From JAIWNK01 sp964453115 (GTDB lineage: Bacteria; Chloroflexota; Anaerolineae; Anaerolineales; Anaerolineaceae): a stretch of 64,000 nt of DNA. Below the pieces are notes generated by a model. It was not told the origin of the DNA, searched no databases, and was given only the letters and a program-made list of their open reading frames with translations. The stretch lies in contig CAYVRT010000007.1 of the NCBI GenBank assembly GCA_964453115.1, positions 1-64,000 of the forward strand. Direction: 5' to 3'. Position numbers and translations under genes: made by a program. This document shows, in pieces, positions 54,038 to 61,681 of this stretch. Every line of letters begins with the position of its first letter. The stretch's first letter is position 1.

Positions 54038-55363
54038 ATGTCAAAAAGAACCCCCGAAAACACCCGTCCGCCTGTAGAACGCGCCTTTCTCGTTGGTGTC
54101 AATCTGCGCAGCGATCCGGGTATTCTATCATTGGAAGAGTCGCTCGCAGAACTTGCACTGTTATGTGAAACCGCAGGCCTGGAAGTTGTGGGTGAAACCG
54201 TCCAGAACCTCGATACCCCGCACCCCGACACCTTCATCGGATCGGGAAAAGTTGAGGAAATTAAGGCTCTGGCCGAAGAAACTCTTGCCGATGTCATCAT
54301 CTTTGATAACGAACTACTCCCCCGTCATCAGCGCGAGCTAGAAGAACGTTTCGAATCAGCAGTGCGTGTTCTGGACCGGACTGCCCTCATCCTGGATATT
54401 TTTGCCCAACATGCCATCACACGCGAGGGCGCATTGCAAGTTGAACTTGCACAATACGAGTACCGTCTACCTCGCCTCACCCGCGCCTGGACTCATCTGG
54501 CCCGTCAGGCAGGAGGCGGAGGAGGACGCACAGGCAGCATTGGCGGCGTTGGTCTGCGTGGCCCTGGCGAAACTCAACTCGAAATTGATCGGCGCGAGAT
54601 CCGTCACCGTATCTCACACCTCAAAGAAGAAATCGAAAAAGTGCGCGCCCATCGTAGCAACTACCGCGCCCAACGCAAACGTTCTCACATTCCCATCATC
54701 TCCATTGTTGGCTATACCAATGCCGGAAAATCCACCCTGCTCAATCGCCTTGCCAAATCAAGTGTTTATGTTGCCAACCAGCTCTTTGCCACCCTCGACC
54801 CAACCACGCGGCGCGTTACTCTACCCGGCGGACACATTGCCCTCTTTACAGATACCGTCGGGTTTATTCAAAAGTTGCCCACGCAGCTAATTGCCGCTTT
54901 CCGCGCCACGCTGGAAGAAATTACCGAAGCCGATCTGCTCATCCATCTGGTAGACATTACTCATCCCAATGCCCTGGCACAATTCAAATCTGTTCAACAA
55001 ACCTTGATAGAAATCGGTGCCGGTCACATCCCGGTTATCACCGCCCTCAACAAAACCGATCGCCTGAAAAACCAGCCCGCCATCAGCGAATACAGCAACG
55101 CAATCCCCATTTCAGCCCTCAAAGGACAGGGATTGCCCGATCTGCTACAGTCCATCGAACAGGAACTATTCGAAACCTATGTTCCCATTTATGTTCGTCT
55201 GCCCTACCAACAAGGACAACTCATCTCCCTCTTTCACGAAGAGGGCCGAATTGAAACTGTCGAACATGATCGCCACGGCGTTGTCATGAAAGGGCAAATC
55301 CCCGTCCGTTTGCTGGCTCGTTTCCAGCCCTTCTTACAACCGACCAAAACCACCCCCAGGTGA
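54038..55363 (+). CDS. hflX: Ribosome-associated GTPase HflX
   Basis: This GTPase splits stalled ribosomes under stress. It has 441 residues. The N-terminal HflX domain (TFIGSGKVEEIKALAEETLADVIIFDNEL; RTALILDIFAQHAITREGALQVELAQYEYRLPRL) precedes the G domain with G1 GYTNAGKST, the FATLDPTTR switch, DTVGFIQKLPTQLIAAF and NKTD. A glycine-rich GGGGGRTGSIGGVG linker before the coiled coil is usual. It is tightly linked to the aminotransferase and to the small membrane protein downstream. Confidence 0.96.
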   Translation: MSKRTPENTRPPVERAFLVGVNLRSDPGILSLEESLAELALLCETAGLEVVGETVQNLDTPHPDTFIGSGKVEEIKALAEETLADVIIFDNELLPRHQRELEERFESAVRVLDRTALILDIFAQHAITREGALQVELAQYEYRLPRLTRAWTHLARQAGGGGGRTGSIGGVGLRGPGETQLEIDRREIRHRISHLKEEIEKVRAHRSNYRAQRKRSHIPIISIVGYTNAGKSTLLNRLAKSSVYVANQLFATLDPTTRRVTLPGGHIALFTDTVGFIQKLPTQLIAAFRATLEEITEADLLIHLVDITHPNALAQFKSVQQTLIEIGAGHIPVITALNKTDRLKNQPAISEYSNAIPISALKGQGLPDLLQSIEQELFETYVPIYVRLPYQQGQLISLFHEEGRIETVEHDRHGVVMKGQIPVRLLARFQPFLQPTKTTPR

Positions 55364-55368
55364 TTGCA

Positions 55369-55575
55369 ATGGAAAAATTCTCTCAGTTCATTGATAAACT
55401 ATCTAATTTCTTTGCACCCCGCAAAGGGCTACTCCCTCTCATTGGCATTTTACTGATCCTGCTCAACTTCATTATCAGTCTATTGCCCCTTGGATGGTTC
55501 GCCTCATCCGATATTCTTTTGCATCTCGGAATCATCATTGCTATCCTTGGCCTCATGCTGGCCTGGGCGCTCTAA
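55369..55575 (+). CDS. Small two-helix membrane protein
   Basis: The protein has 68 residues: an N-terminal amphipathic stretch (MEKFSQFIDKLSNFFAPRK) and two hydrophobic helices (GLLPLIGILLILLNFIISLLPLGWF and ILLHLGIIIAILGLMLAWAL). AGGTGA lies about 7 nt before ATG 55369; the in-frame GTG 55360 would overlap hflX. The function is unknown. It ends 20 bases before a strong terminator. Confidence 0.75.
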   Translation: MEKFSQFIDKLSNFFAPRKGLLPLIGILLILLNFIISLLPLGWFASSDILLHLGIIIAILGLMLAWAL

Positions 55576-55594
55576 AAACACACCATTTAAACAG

Positions 55595-55619
55595 AAACGG
55601 GCCGCATAACGGCCCGTTT
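55595..55619. terminator. Bidirectional terminator between the hflX operon and rpmF
   Basis: AAACGGGCC (55595-55603) and GGCCCGTTT (55611-55619) form a perfect 9-bp stem with A- and T-rich flanks (the arms extend to ACAGAAA and TTTTCTGT). It serves both convergent units. Confidence 0.93.
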
Positions 55620-55636
55620 TCTGTGTTTGAGAAAAA

Positions 55637-55834
55637 CTACTTCGATTTCTTTTCTTTATCCATATTGATCACTTCGCGACCCTGGTAATGCCCACAACTC
55701 GGGCAAACCGTGTGCGAAAGGCGCATCTCACCACAATTGCTGCACTGCACCAGATTCAACGGCTGCAACGCGTCCTGGGCGCGACGGCGATCGCGGCGAC
55801 CCTTCGAATGTTTCCGTTTTGGTTGAGGAACCAT
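55637..55834 (-). CDS. rpmF: 50S ribosomal protein L32
   Basis: The protein has 65 residues. The basic N-terminus MVPQPKRKHSKGRRDRRRA and a zinc ribbon CSNCGEMRLSHTVCPSCGHYQGREV are typical of the zinc-binding form of L32. AGGAG sits directly before the ATG. The gene is alone; yceD and plsX, often its neighbours, are absent. Confidence 0.96.
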   Translation of the reverse strand: MVPQPKRKHSKGRRDRRRAQDALQPLNLVQCSNCGEMRLSHTVCPSCGHYQGREVINMDKEKKSK

Positions 55835-55907
55835 GCCATACTCCTATAGAATAACTTATCGCTGTAAAACACAACCTGCCTATTATACCTGTGCCACCTT
55901 GATAATG

Positions 55908-57428
55908 TCAAGGAATCCTGCCTCTTTTTTGTAATTTTGTACGCCGCATCTTTCGTCCAGCTCGCATCATCCGCTCAATCCATCCAGCCAATGCCTCCGG
56001 CTGCGGATATGACAACAAAGGCCAGGGCATCACCCCATGCCGCTCAAGCACCGCATTTGCCGCCAAAATCCCTGTTGCACAGGCGCGCTCCATAAACAAC
56101 GCCGGCAGCGGATCTCGAACCCAATCTCCACAGCAAACCAGTCCCGGCCATTCCGTCATCACCCCCAGGTGCTGCTCAGGCATTCCAAGTCCAAACAAAG
56201 TATGTGTTGTTGCATTGCGCTGTAAATGATGCGCGATACGATGCTCTCGCAGCTCAGGAAATGCCGACTGCACATCTAAAATCGCGCGACTGATCAATAG
56301 CGAATCTGGCTCCTGCAAAACCTTTGGCGGCCCATATACATGCACCTCCAACACACTACCGCCCGTCTTTCGCCTCCAAGCAACATATGGATCATAAATT
56401 CGATCCAACCAAAAGAAATTATCCAAGATAAAGTCACCACTAAAAATTCCAGCCTCAGCCCCCGGCCAAGGCGTTGTATCAAACCAGAAACGCAACACAG
56501 CATTTGCAGTGCCTTGCGGCCAATACCAGCTTTCGCGCTCCAACCCACTCTCGGCCATTAAATTTTGTGCAGCCGGAGCATCCACAGCCAACACAACTTC
56601 TCTGCAATCAAGTGTTACCTCCACCTCTGCCCGCCTTACCCAAACTCGCCAACCATTTAGCCCTCGTTCCAGACGGATAACACGTGCCTCCGTCTGCACT
56701 TCTCCACCCAACGCAATCACACGCTTTGCCAAAGGCTCAACCAGCGTTTCCCCGCTCTGACCCGGCAAATACCCAAAAGCCCAGGCATCACGCCTCAAAA
56801 CAGTGTAAAAACGCAAAAATGCCAAAAATCCAGCCAATGGAATTTCATCTGGATTCGCCGCTAGCCCAGAACGCGCCAACCCAACAAACAAAGCTCGTAA
56901 GCCCGGAGGCCAGCCGCGCAGCAAATTCGAAAGCCGCATCCCCGCCAATGGTTGTTGTTCGGCTAATGGATCCACCCCAATAGCAAACACCAATCCATAC
57001 CAGGCCAGCGGCAATGCCAACCAGTCCTGTACAGTCATTGTTGACCAAAAATCAGGCCGCATAAACATCCCCAAATAATGAAATGGTGCAGGCATCAGGC
57101 TGTGTCGAATTGCACTGCCGATATTGGCCGATCGAACATAGCTTCCATAACGCAGAATCCAGCGTTCTTCACGAGCTGGCACCAACACCGGACGCAAACC
57201 ATGCCTGGCAAGCATCGCCTGAAAATTACGATACCCAGACCACACACCATGCACCCCATGTTCCAACACAAAAGCCTGGTCTTGGACCTTTACCACATCC
57301 CCAACCGCCAAACGCCCCCCCAACCGCGAGTCCGCTTCCAACACCAAGGGCGAAATTCCCCGCTCGGCCAGATGTAATGCAGCCGAAAGCCCAGCCAGCC
57401 CGCCCCCCACCACCACAACTTCAGTCAA
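55908..57428 (-). CDS. FAD-dependent desaturase-like oxidoreductase (HpnE/amine oxidase superfamily)
   Basis: The protein has about 506 residues and starts at TTG 57428 with GGAGG upstream; it overlaps the upstream gene by 8 bases. The FAD-binding motif VVVVGGGLAGLSAALHLAERG is at the N-terminus, then LEADSRLGGRL and, at the end, LVCCGDWVRDPLPALFMERACATGILAAN. The pattern is that of squalene/carotenoid dehydrogenases and hydroxysqualene dehydroxylase. It is the last gene of a four-gene redox operon, and its lipid or isoprenoid substrate is only suggested by the family. Confidence 0.85.
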   Translation of the reverse strand: MTEVVVVGGGLAGLSAALHLAERGISPLVLEADSRLGGRLAVGDVVKVQDQAFVLEHGVHGVWSGYRNFQAMLARHGLRPVLVPAREERWILRYGSYVRSANIGSAIRHSLMPAPFHYLGMFMRPDFWSTMTVQDWLALPLAWYGLVFAIGVDPLAEQQPLAGMRLSNLLRGWPPGLRALFVGLARSGLAANPDEIPLAGFLAFLRFYTVLRRDAWAFGYLPGQSGETLVEPLAKRVIALGGEVQTEARVIRLERGLNGWRVWVRRAEVEVTLDCREVVLAVDAPAAQNLMAESGLERESWYWPQGTANAVLRFWFDTTPWPGAEAGIFSGDFILDNFFWLDRIYDPYVAWRRKTGGSVLEVHVYGPPKVLQEPDSLLISRAILDVQSAFPELREHRIAHHLQRNATTHTLFGLGMPEQHLGVMTEWPGLVCCGDWVRDPLPALFMERACATGILAANAVLERHGVMPWPLLSYPQPEALAGWIERMMRAGRKMRRTKLQKRGRIP

Positions 57429-58485
57429 GCTGTTCCTCCTCAACCCGCAAGCCCAAAGCTTGCAAACACCCCTCACCCAAAACCCGTGCTGGAGAAAGCA
57501 ATCCCCGCTCTGTCACCGCTCCAGACAAAATCTGCCCCACCGCCCGCGCCAAAATCAGCGCCGTTTGTTCATAAACCCCTTGCCCAATCACTGAAACTCG
57601 ACAACTTTCACCACTTCCCCTCTGCACAAAAACAGCTACTTCAAACTCATCCCGACTACGAATGCCATCTTGCACCGCCGGGTACAACTTAAGCAGCCCC
57701 AATGGTAGCTCACGAAGCACTGAACGAGCCAGGAGAGCAAACAAAGGCACCAGCAACGGCGCCCACAAAAACATTCCCGGAGACCCCGTCATCCAACTAC
57801 CCACCGACTGTACTGGCACATGCAGCGGCCAGGCCACCGTTTCACAACTAGGAAAACTCAATGCCATTTTCCTGCCATACCACAAATCAAACTGCCGCAC
57901 CCGGCTTCCAGGCAATCTTCCATGCAATCGTCCATTTTGATACACAAACCACGAAGTGCCAAGCGCTCGAATCGCCGAACGTCGAGTTCCATCGCTTGCC
58001 CCCTTACCCGGCACATGATAAACCACATCCGCCCTGCGATAAGCCCCCTCCTGCATTTTTGCGACCATCATTGCAACAGCACAATCCGAAACTGCAACCT
58101 CAAAAGCACAGGCTGGCACAACAATGACTCGGTTACTTTTTGCTAGACCGTCATAGGCGCGTAACCTGACCACAAAGCCAAGTTCATTGGTTGTATCCAA
58201 ATAATGAACACCACCTAACACCGTTGCCCGAACAACAGCCTCTCCCAGGTCAGTAAACGGCCCAACACAATTAATTAGCACCCGTGTCCCCTTCAACAAA
58301 CACGGCAAATCGTCCGCTCGCCTGACATCAACTTGCAGGCATGCCGGCCTGGCGCTCAAGCTATCTGCCAGTTCACAAAGTTTCGAGAGCGAACGCCCGG
58401 CCAAACGATAGGGCAAACCAGCAGCATCTATCGCATTCGCCACCAAACGCCCCGTATACCCTGTCGCTCCCAAAATGGTAATCAT
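57421..58485 (-). CDS. Saccharopine dehydrogenase-like NAD(P)-binding reductase
   Basis: The protein has 354 residues. The N-terminal Rossmann motif ITILGATGYTGRLVANAI is followed by VLINCVGPFTDLGEAVVRATVLGGVHYLDTTNE, which is the pattern of saccharopine-dehydrogenase-like and trans-acting enoyl reductases. ATG 58485 is preceded by AGGATGA; the frame is open 13 codons further but that part lies inside the radical SAM gene. In mycobacteria such proteins reduce lipid intermediates. Here a lipid substrate is a guess from the neighbouring desaturase-like gene. Confidence 0.82.
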   Translation of the reverse strand: MITILGATGYTGRLVANAIDAAGLPYRLAGRSLSKLCELADSLSARPACLQVDVRRADDLPCLLKGTRVLINCVGPFTDLGEAVVRATVLGGVHYLDTTNELGFVVRLRAYDGLAKSNRVIVVPACAFEVAVSDCAVAMMVAKMQEGAYRRADVVYHVPGKGASDGTRRSAIRALGTSWFVYQNGRLHGRLPGSRVRQFDLWYGRKMALSFPSCETVAWPLHVPVQSVGSWMTGSPGMFLWAPLLVPLFALLARSVLRELPLGLLKLYPAVQDGIRSRDEFEVAVFVQRGSGESCRVSVIGQGVYEQTALILARAVGQILSGAVTERGLLSPARVLGEGCLQALGLRVEEEQLD

Positions 58486-58492
58486 GTGCAGG

Positions 58493-59560
58493 TCATCCTG
58501 GGGCAAAAATTGCCACGTGTCCATGACGACTATGCCGAGAAGTCAACAACTCGCGTGCCAAAACCAGTGGGTGCGTCTGCATCAGCGAAGGCTCCAAATA
58601 ACACTGTTGGAAACAGCTCGTGCAGGTCTGCGGAGGCCTTCCATAACGCTGCAAGGCCAATGTCAATGCTTCATCCCAATAATCCACATCCTGCAAACGG
58701 CAAGGCCGCCCGCCTTGTTCGCCACCATCCCGTTCAATGGGGCGGCAAGGAAACGTGAGGCTACCATCCACCCAAATGCGCGGGTTTAGCGTCGGATAAC
58801 ACGCAAACGTCTCAAAACGTCGCAAAGCTCTCAAATAGGCCCAACTGCCAAGCACAGGGCCACCGTTTCGTTTCTCTTCCATCAAACCATCCAGAAAATC
58901 TGCATATTGCTGCGAAACCAGCACATCGTAATGCGGCCAATGATGAACAGCCTGAGGTGAAAAAGCCGCCAAAACACCGTGTTTACGGCAAAAATCCAAT
59001 ACCCGGTTCGCACCCGGCAAAGTCTGTGGCGTCAAAACGCAATTAACCACCAGAGCAAAGCCTAATGTGCGTTGCAATGCAGCCGCCCTTCGCAAATTAT
59101 CCAAAATGGTTTCAGCCACCAAAGGTGAAACGCCAATCACCCCTGCCCAATATGGCATATCTACAGAATCCAGACTAACCACCACTCGGTCTAACAAAGC
59201 CAACAGTTTCTCGCGTCCGCTCAACAAACTGCCATTGGTCAACAAAGTCAAATGCCGAAAACGCAAATTTAATTTGGCATACCGCACCAATTCTTCCAAC
59301 TCTGGCACCAACAATGGCTCGCCGCCAGTCAAAATCAAACAATCCATTCCTGATCGAATCGTGCGCAAAACTCTACGTGCTTCATCCAAAGGTAAGGGCC
59401 GCTCCTGCATAGCATTCCGATGCGCCCCAAAATCCTCACAATATACACAATTCAAGTTACATTGCGCCGTCAGGTAAAAAGTAGCCACCAAGGGGCGCAA
59501 TATCGAATCGCCGCCTAACAAACGCAAAACATTTTGCACATAATTCCTGGGCAGCAACAC
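58493..59560 (-). CDS. Radical SAM/SPASM-like protein
   Basis: The protein has 355 residues. The radical SAM motif CNLNCVYC (C34, C38, C41) is followed by LILTGGEPLLVPELEELV and VVVSLDSVD. Additional cysteines occur in CYPTLNPRIWVDGSLTFPCRP and CTSCFQQCYLEP, consistent with auxiliary [4Fe-4S] clusters of the SPASM or twitch type. No peptide precursor gene is seen next to it. Ends 8 bases before the downstream reductase start and follows the Fe-S protein gene by 9 bases. Confidence 0.88.
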   Translation of the reverse strand: MLLPRNYVQNVLRLLGGDSILRPLVATFYLTAQCNLNCVYCEDFGAHRNAMQERPLPLDEARRVLRTIRSGMDCLILTGGEPLLVPELEELVRYAKLNLRFRHLTLLTNGSLLSGREKLLALLDRVVVSLDSVDMPYWAGVIGVSPLVAETILDNLRRAAALQRTLGFALVVNCVLTPQTLPGANRVLDFCRKHGVLAAFSPQAVHHWPHYDVLVSQQYADFLDGLMEEKRNGGPVLGSWAYLRALRRFETFACYPTLNPRIWVDGSLTFPCRPIERDGGEQGGRPCRLQDVDYWDEALTLALQRYGRPPQTCTSCFQQCYLEPSLMQTHPLVLARELLTSRHSRHGHVAIFAPG

Positions 59561-59569
59561 AATAACGCC

Positions 59570-60643
59570 TCAACTCCGACGATTTGCCAAACGTCTCACA
59601 CCCCAGTCTCGTCCATCTTTCGGGGGTTCATCTCCCCCAGCGCGGCGAACCAGGTTAAGTGCCTCCTGTGAACAGACAGACACACACAAACCGCACCCCA
59701 CACACCGAATGTCACGAACTTCCATCACGCCCGCGTCCGTCAATGCCAATGCATTAAAAGCGCACACATCCAGACAAACGCCACAACCAAGACAAAGCGC
59801 AGCATCCACCGCGCACACAAATCCCGAATGCGCTACCACATTCGCAATTCCAAGTTCAGCCATACCGCGCAGCACGCTACAAGAACAGGTACAGCAGTTG
59901 CACAAATACCAAAGCTCCTCTTGCTGATTGCTCACACAATGTACCAGCCCAGCCTCAGCCGCCCGACGCAGCGTATGCAATGCTTCGTCATATGTCAAAG
60001 CTCGAATTGTCGCATTCCCATCAAACGCAGATGGCTTTGCGCTCAAAACCATACACACATCTACCGGATGCTCACAACCTTTACCAATCAATGCCTGCTG
60101 GGTTCGACAAATACAATCCATCACCCCCCACGCCGATGCAGCCCGCAAAATTTCCGTTACACTTTCAAAAGGCCGCACCTCTAAATCGTTGCGAATGCTC
60201 TGCCGCACCGGCACCACGCGATGCACCTGCGGTTCGATTCGCAACGATTTCACAAAAGCACCCTGATAATACGCCTCAAACAGACGGGCAAATTCCTCAT
60301 CCAGCCGTCCCACTTGTGCCTCATAAATTCCAACCACAAATGGCATCAGTCCAAATCCTGGACGACCATCCCCTGTTTTGCCAAATGCCACCAATCCCTT
60401 GCGCGTCATCTGTTTCAATAATTCTGACACATTCCGCATTTCACGACCAAGCCGCAGCGCAACCTGCGCAGCGGTTTCCATTTCAGCGCTCAAATTTATT
60501 GCAAGTTCCGCCTCTTCAACAGAAAACAGTTTTGCCAGCACCTGCAAATCTGCTGCATCTGCTGCTTCAGGAAAACCATTTGGCAACGCGTCCAATTTCT
60601 CCGCCAATTGCCGATACGCCAAGTTGAACGCCTCACGTTTCAA
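59570..60643 (-). CDS. Multi-cluster 4Fe-4S protein with helical N-terminus
   Basis: The protein has about 357 residues. The N-terminal half (about 20-110, VAFGKTGDGRPGFGLMP) has a winged-helix-like pattern. Cysteine-rich blocks follow: MDCICRTQQALIGKGCEHPVDVC, WYLCNCCTCSC, CLGCGVCLDVCAF and CVGCGLCVSVC. The last two are classic ferredoxin motifs. Start TTG 60643 is chosen because AAGGAG lies 6 nt upstream; ATG 60661 is the alternative and would be nearly leaderless. It is the first gene of the redox operon and probably supplies electrons to the downstream enzymes. The family function is not known to me. Confidence 0.83.
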   Translation of the reverse strand: MKREAFNLAYRQLAEKLDALPNGFPEAADAADLQVLAKLFSVEEAELAINLSAEMETAAQVALRLGREMRNVSELLKQMTRKGLVAFGKTGDGRPGFGLMPFVVGIYEAQVGRLDEEFARLFEAYYQGAFVKSLRIEPQVHRVVPVRQSIRNDLEVRPFESVTEILRAASAWGVMDCICRTQQALIGKGCEHPVDVCMVLSAKPSAFDGNATIRALTYDEALHTLRRAAEAGLVHCVSNQQEELWYLCNCCTCSCSVLRGMAELGIANVVAHSGFVCAVDAALCLGCGVCLDVCAFNALALTDAGVMEVRDIRCVGCGLCVSVCSQEALNLVRRAGGDEPPKDGRDWGVRRLANRRS

Positions 60644-60671
60644 TGAATACTCCTTAATCATAGATGTTCGA

Positions 60672-60701
60672 ATTATACCGTTTTTCACCAATTCGCGACA
60701 A
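60672..60701 (-). promoter_or_regulatory. Promoter of the four-gene redox operon
   Basis: On the minus strand TTGTCG (60701-60696) and a perfect TATAAT (60677-60672) are 18 bases apart, with the start near 60665. Confidence 0.7.
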
Positions 60702-60754
60702 ACAACGGGCTGTCTTTTCGCTATAATCATTCTACTCTTTCTTAAGGCCTGATC

Positions 60755-61681
60755 ATGATCCTGAGACCCTACACTCCATCAACCGATTTTGAAACGCTGG
60801 TTGAGTTGCGCCAACGTGTCGAACAAGAAGACCAACAAGGCATTGATGTCAGCCCACAAGCAATTGCACACCAATTGCAAATACCTGGTCACATTCCTGA
60901 ACAAGACCGCTGGGTAGTGGAAGGACAAAACGCGTTGCTCGCCTGCGGCTGGATCTGGCATGTTCCAGAAAGCAACACCGCCCAATTACAAGTGATTACC
61001 ACCCCAAGCCACCGCCGCCAAGGCCTAGCAAACGCCATCTTACCCAAACTCATTGCTCGCGCCCAAGAAAGAAATGTCACGCAGATCGTCAGCTATGCCA
61101 GAGGACACGATCCAGCTGCCGAGGCACTGGCTCAAAAACATAAGTTTGCCTTCGATTGGCTCTACTTAGAGATGCGTAGCTTCTCGCTCCCTCCCACTTG
61201 GCTCACCCCCCTGCCAAAAGGCTACACCATCCATCCCTATATCACGCTCAATGACCTGCCCCTGCTCACCTATGCAATGAACACAGCCTACGCAGGCCAA
61301 CCCGGACATCAAGAAGCCGCGCAAGAACAAATGGCGGCCTGGCTGCCCGAATTCAGCCCAGAAAGCCTGCTTCTTCTTTTCTCGCCCCAACAAGAAGTCT
61401 GCGGCATTTGTCGCTGCGAAGTCAGCGCAGAACGCAGTAAACGCAACAATCAACCCACAGGCTATATAGATGCCCCAGGAATTTTTGTCGAACACCGCAG
61501 CCTGGAACTCTATCAGGCCCTGTTAAGCGCAGCGATTCAATGGCTACACGCAAAGGAGTGCCTGATCGCAGAAATGGAAAGCTGGGGAGAACCGGATGAA
61601 CGCATCAACTGCTATCAACAACGTGGCTTTCAAATCATCCGTTCCATCCAGGCCTATTCCTTATCCATGGTGAAATCATGA
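60755..61681 (+). CDS. Tandem GNAT acetyltransferase
   Basis: The protein has 308 residues and two GNAT-like halves, as in mycothiol-synthase-type proteins. The first half shows the acetyl-CoA loop TPSHRRQGLANAILPKLIARAQERN (about 86-110); the second has a weaker repeat (about 160-300, GYIDAPGIFVEHRSLELYQALLSAAIQWLHA). AAGG lies 7 nt before ATG 60755, and a TATAAT box is at 60722-60727. The acceptor is unknown. The stop overlaps the GH44 start as ATGA. Confidence 0.87.
   Translation: MILRPYTPSTDFETLVELRQRVEQEDQQGIDVSPQAIAHQLQIPGHIPEQDRWVVEGQNALLACGWIWHVPESNTAQLQVITTPSHRRQGLANAILPKLIARAQERNVTQIVSYARGHDPAAEALAQKHKFAFDWLYLEMRSFSLPPTWLTPLPKGYTIHPYITLNDLPLLTYAMNTAYAGQPGHQEAAQEQMAAWLPEFSPESLLLLFSPQQEVCGICRCEVSAERSKRNNQPTGYIDAPGIFVEHRSLELYQALLSAAIQWLHAKECLIAEMESWGEPDERINCYQQRGFQIIRSIQAYSLSMVKS

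Noticed and set aside
54970..54995. TGGCACAATTC on the plus strand resembling the sigma-54 -24 element
   Set aside because: It continues AAATC instead of TTGCA and lies inside hflX. Other TGGCAC sites (for example near 13268, 13419 and 62296) also lack the -12 element.
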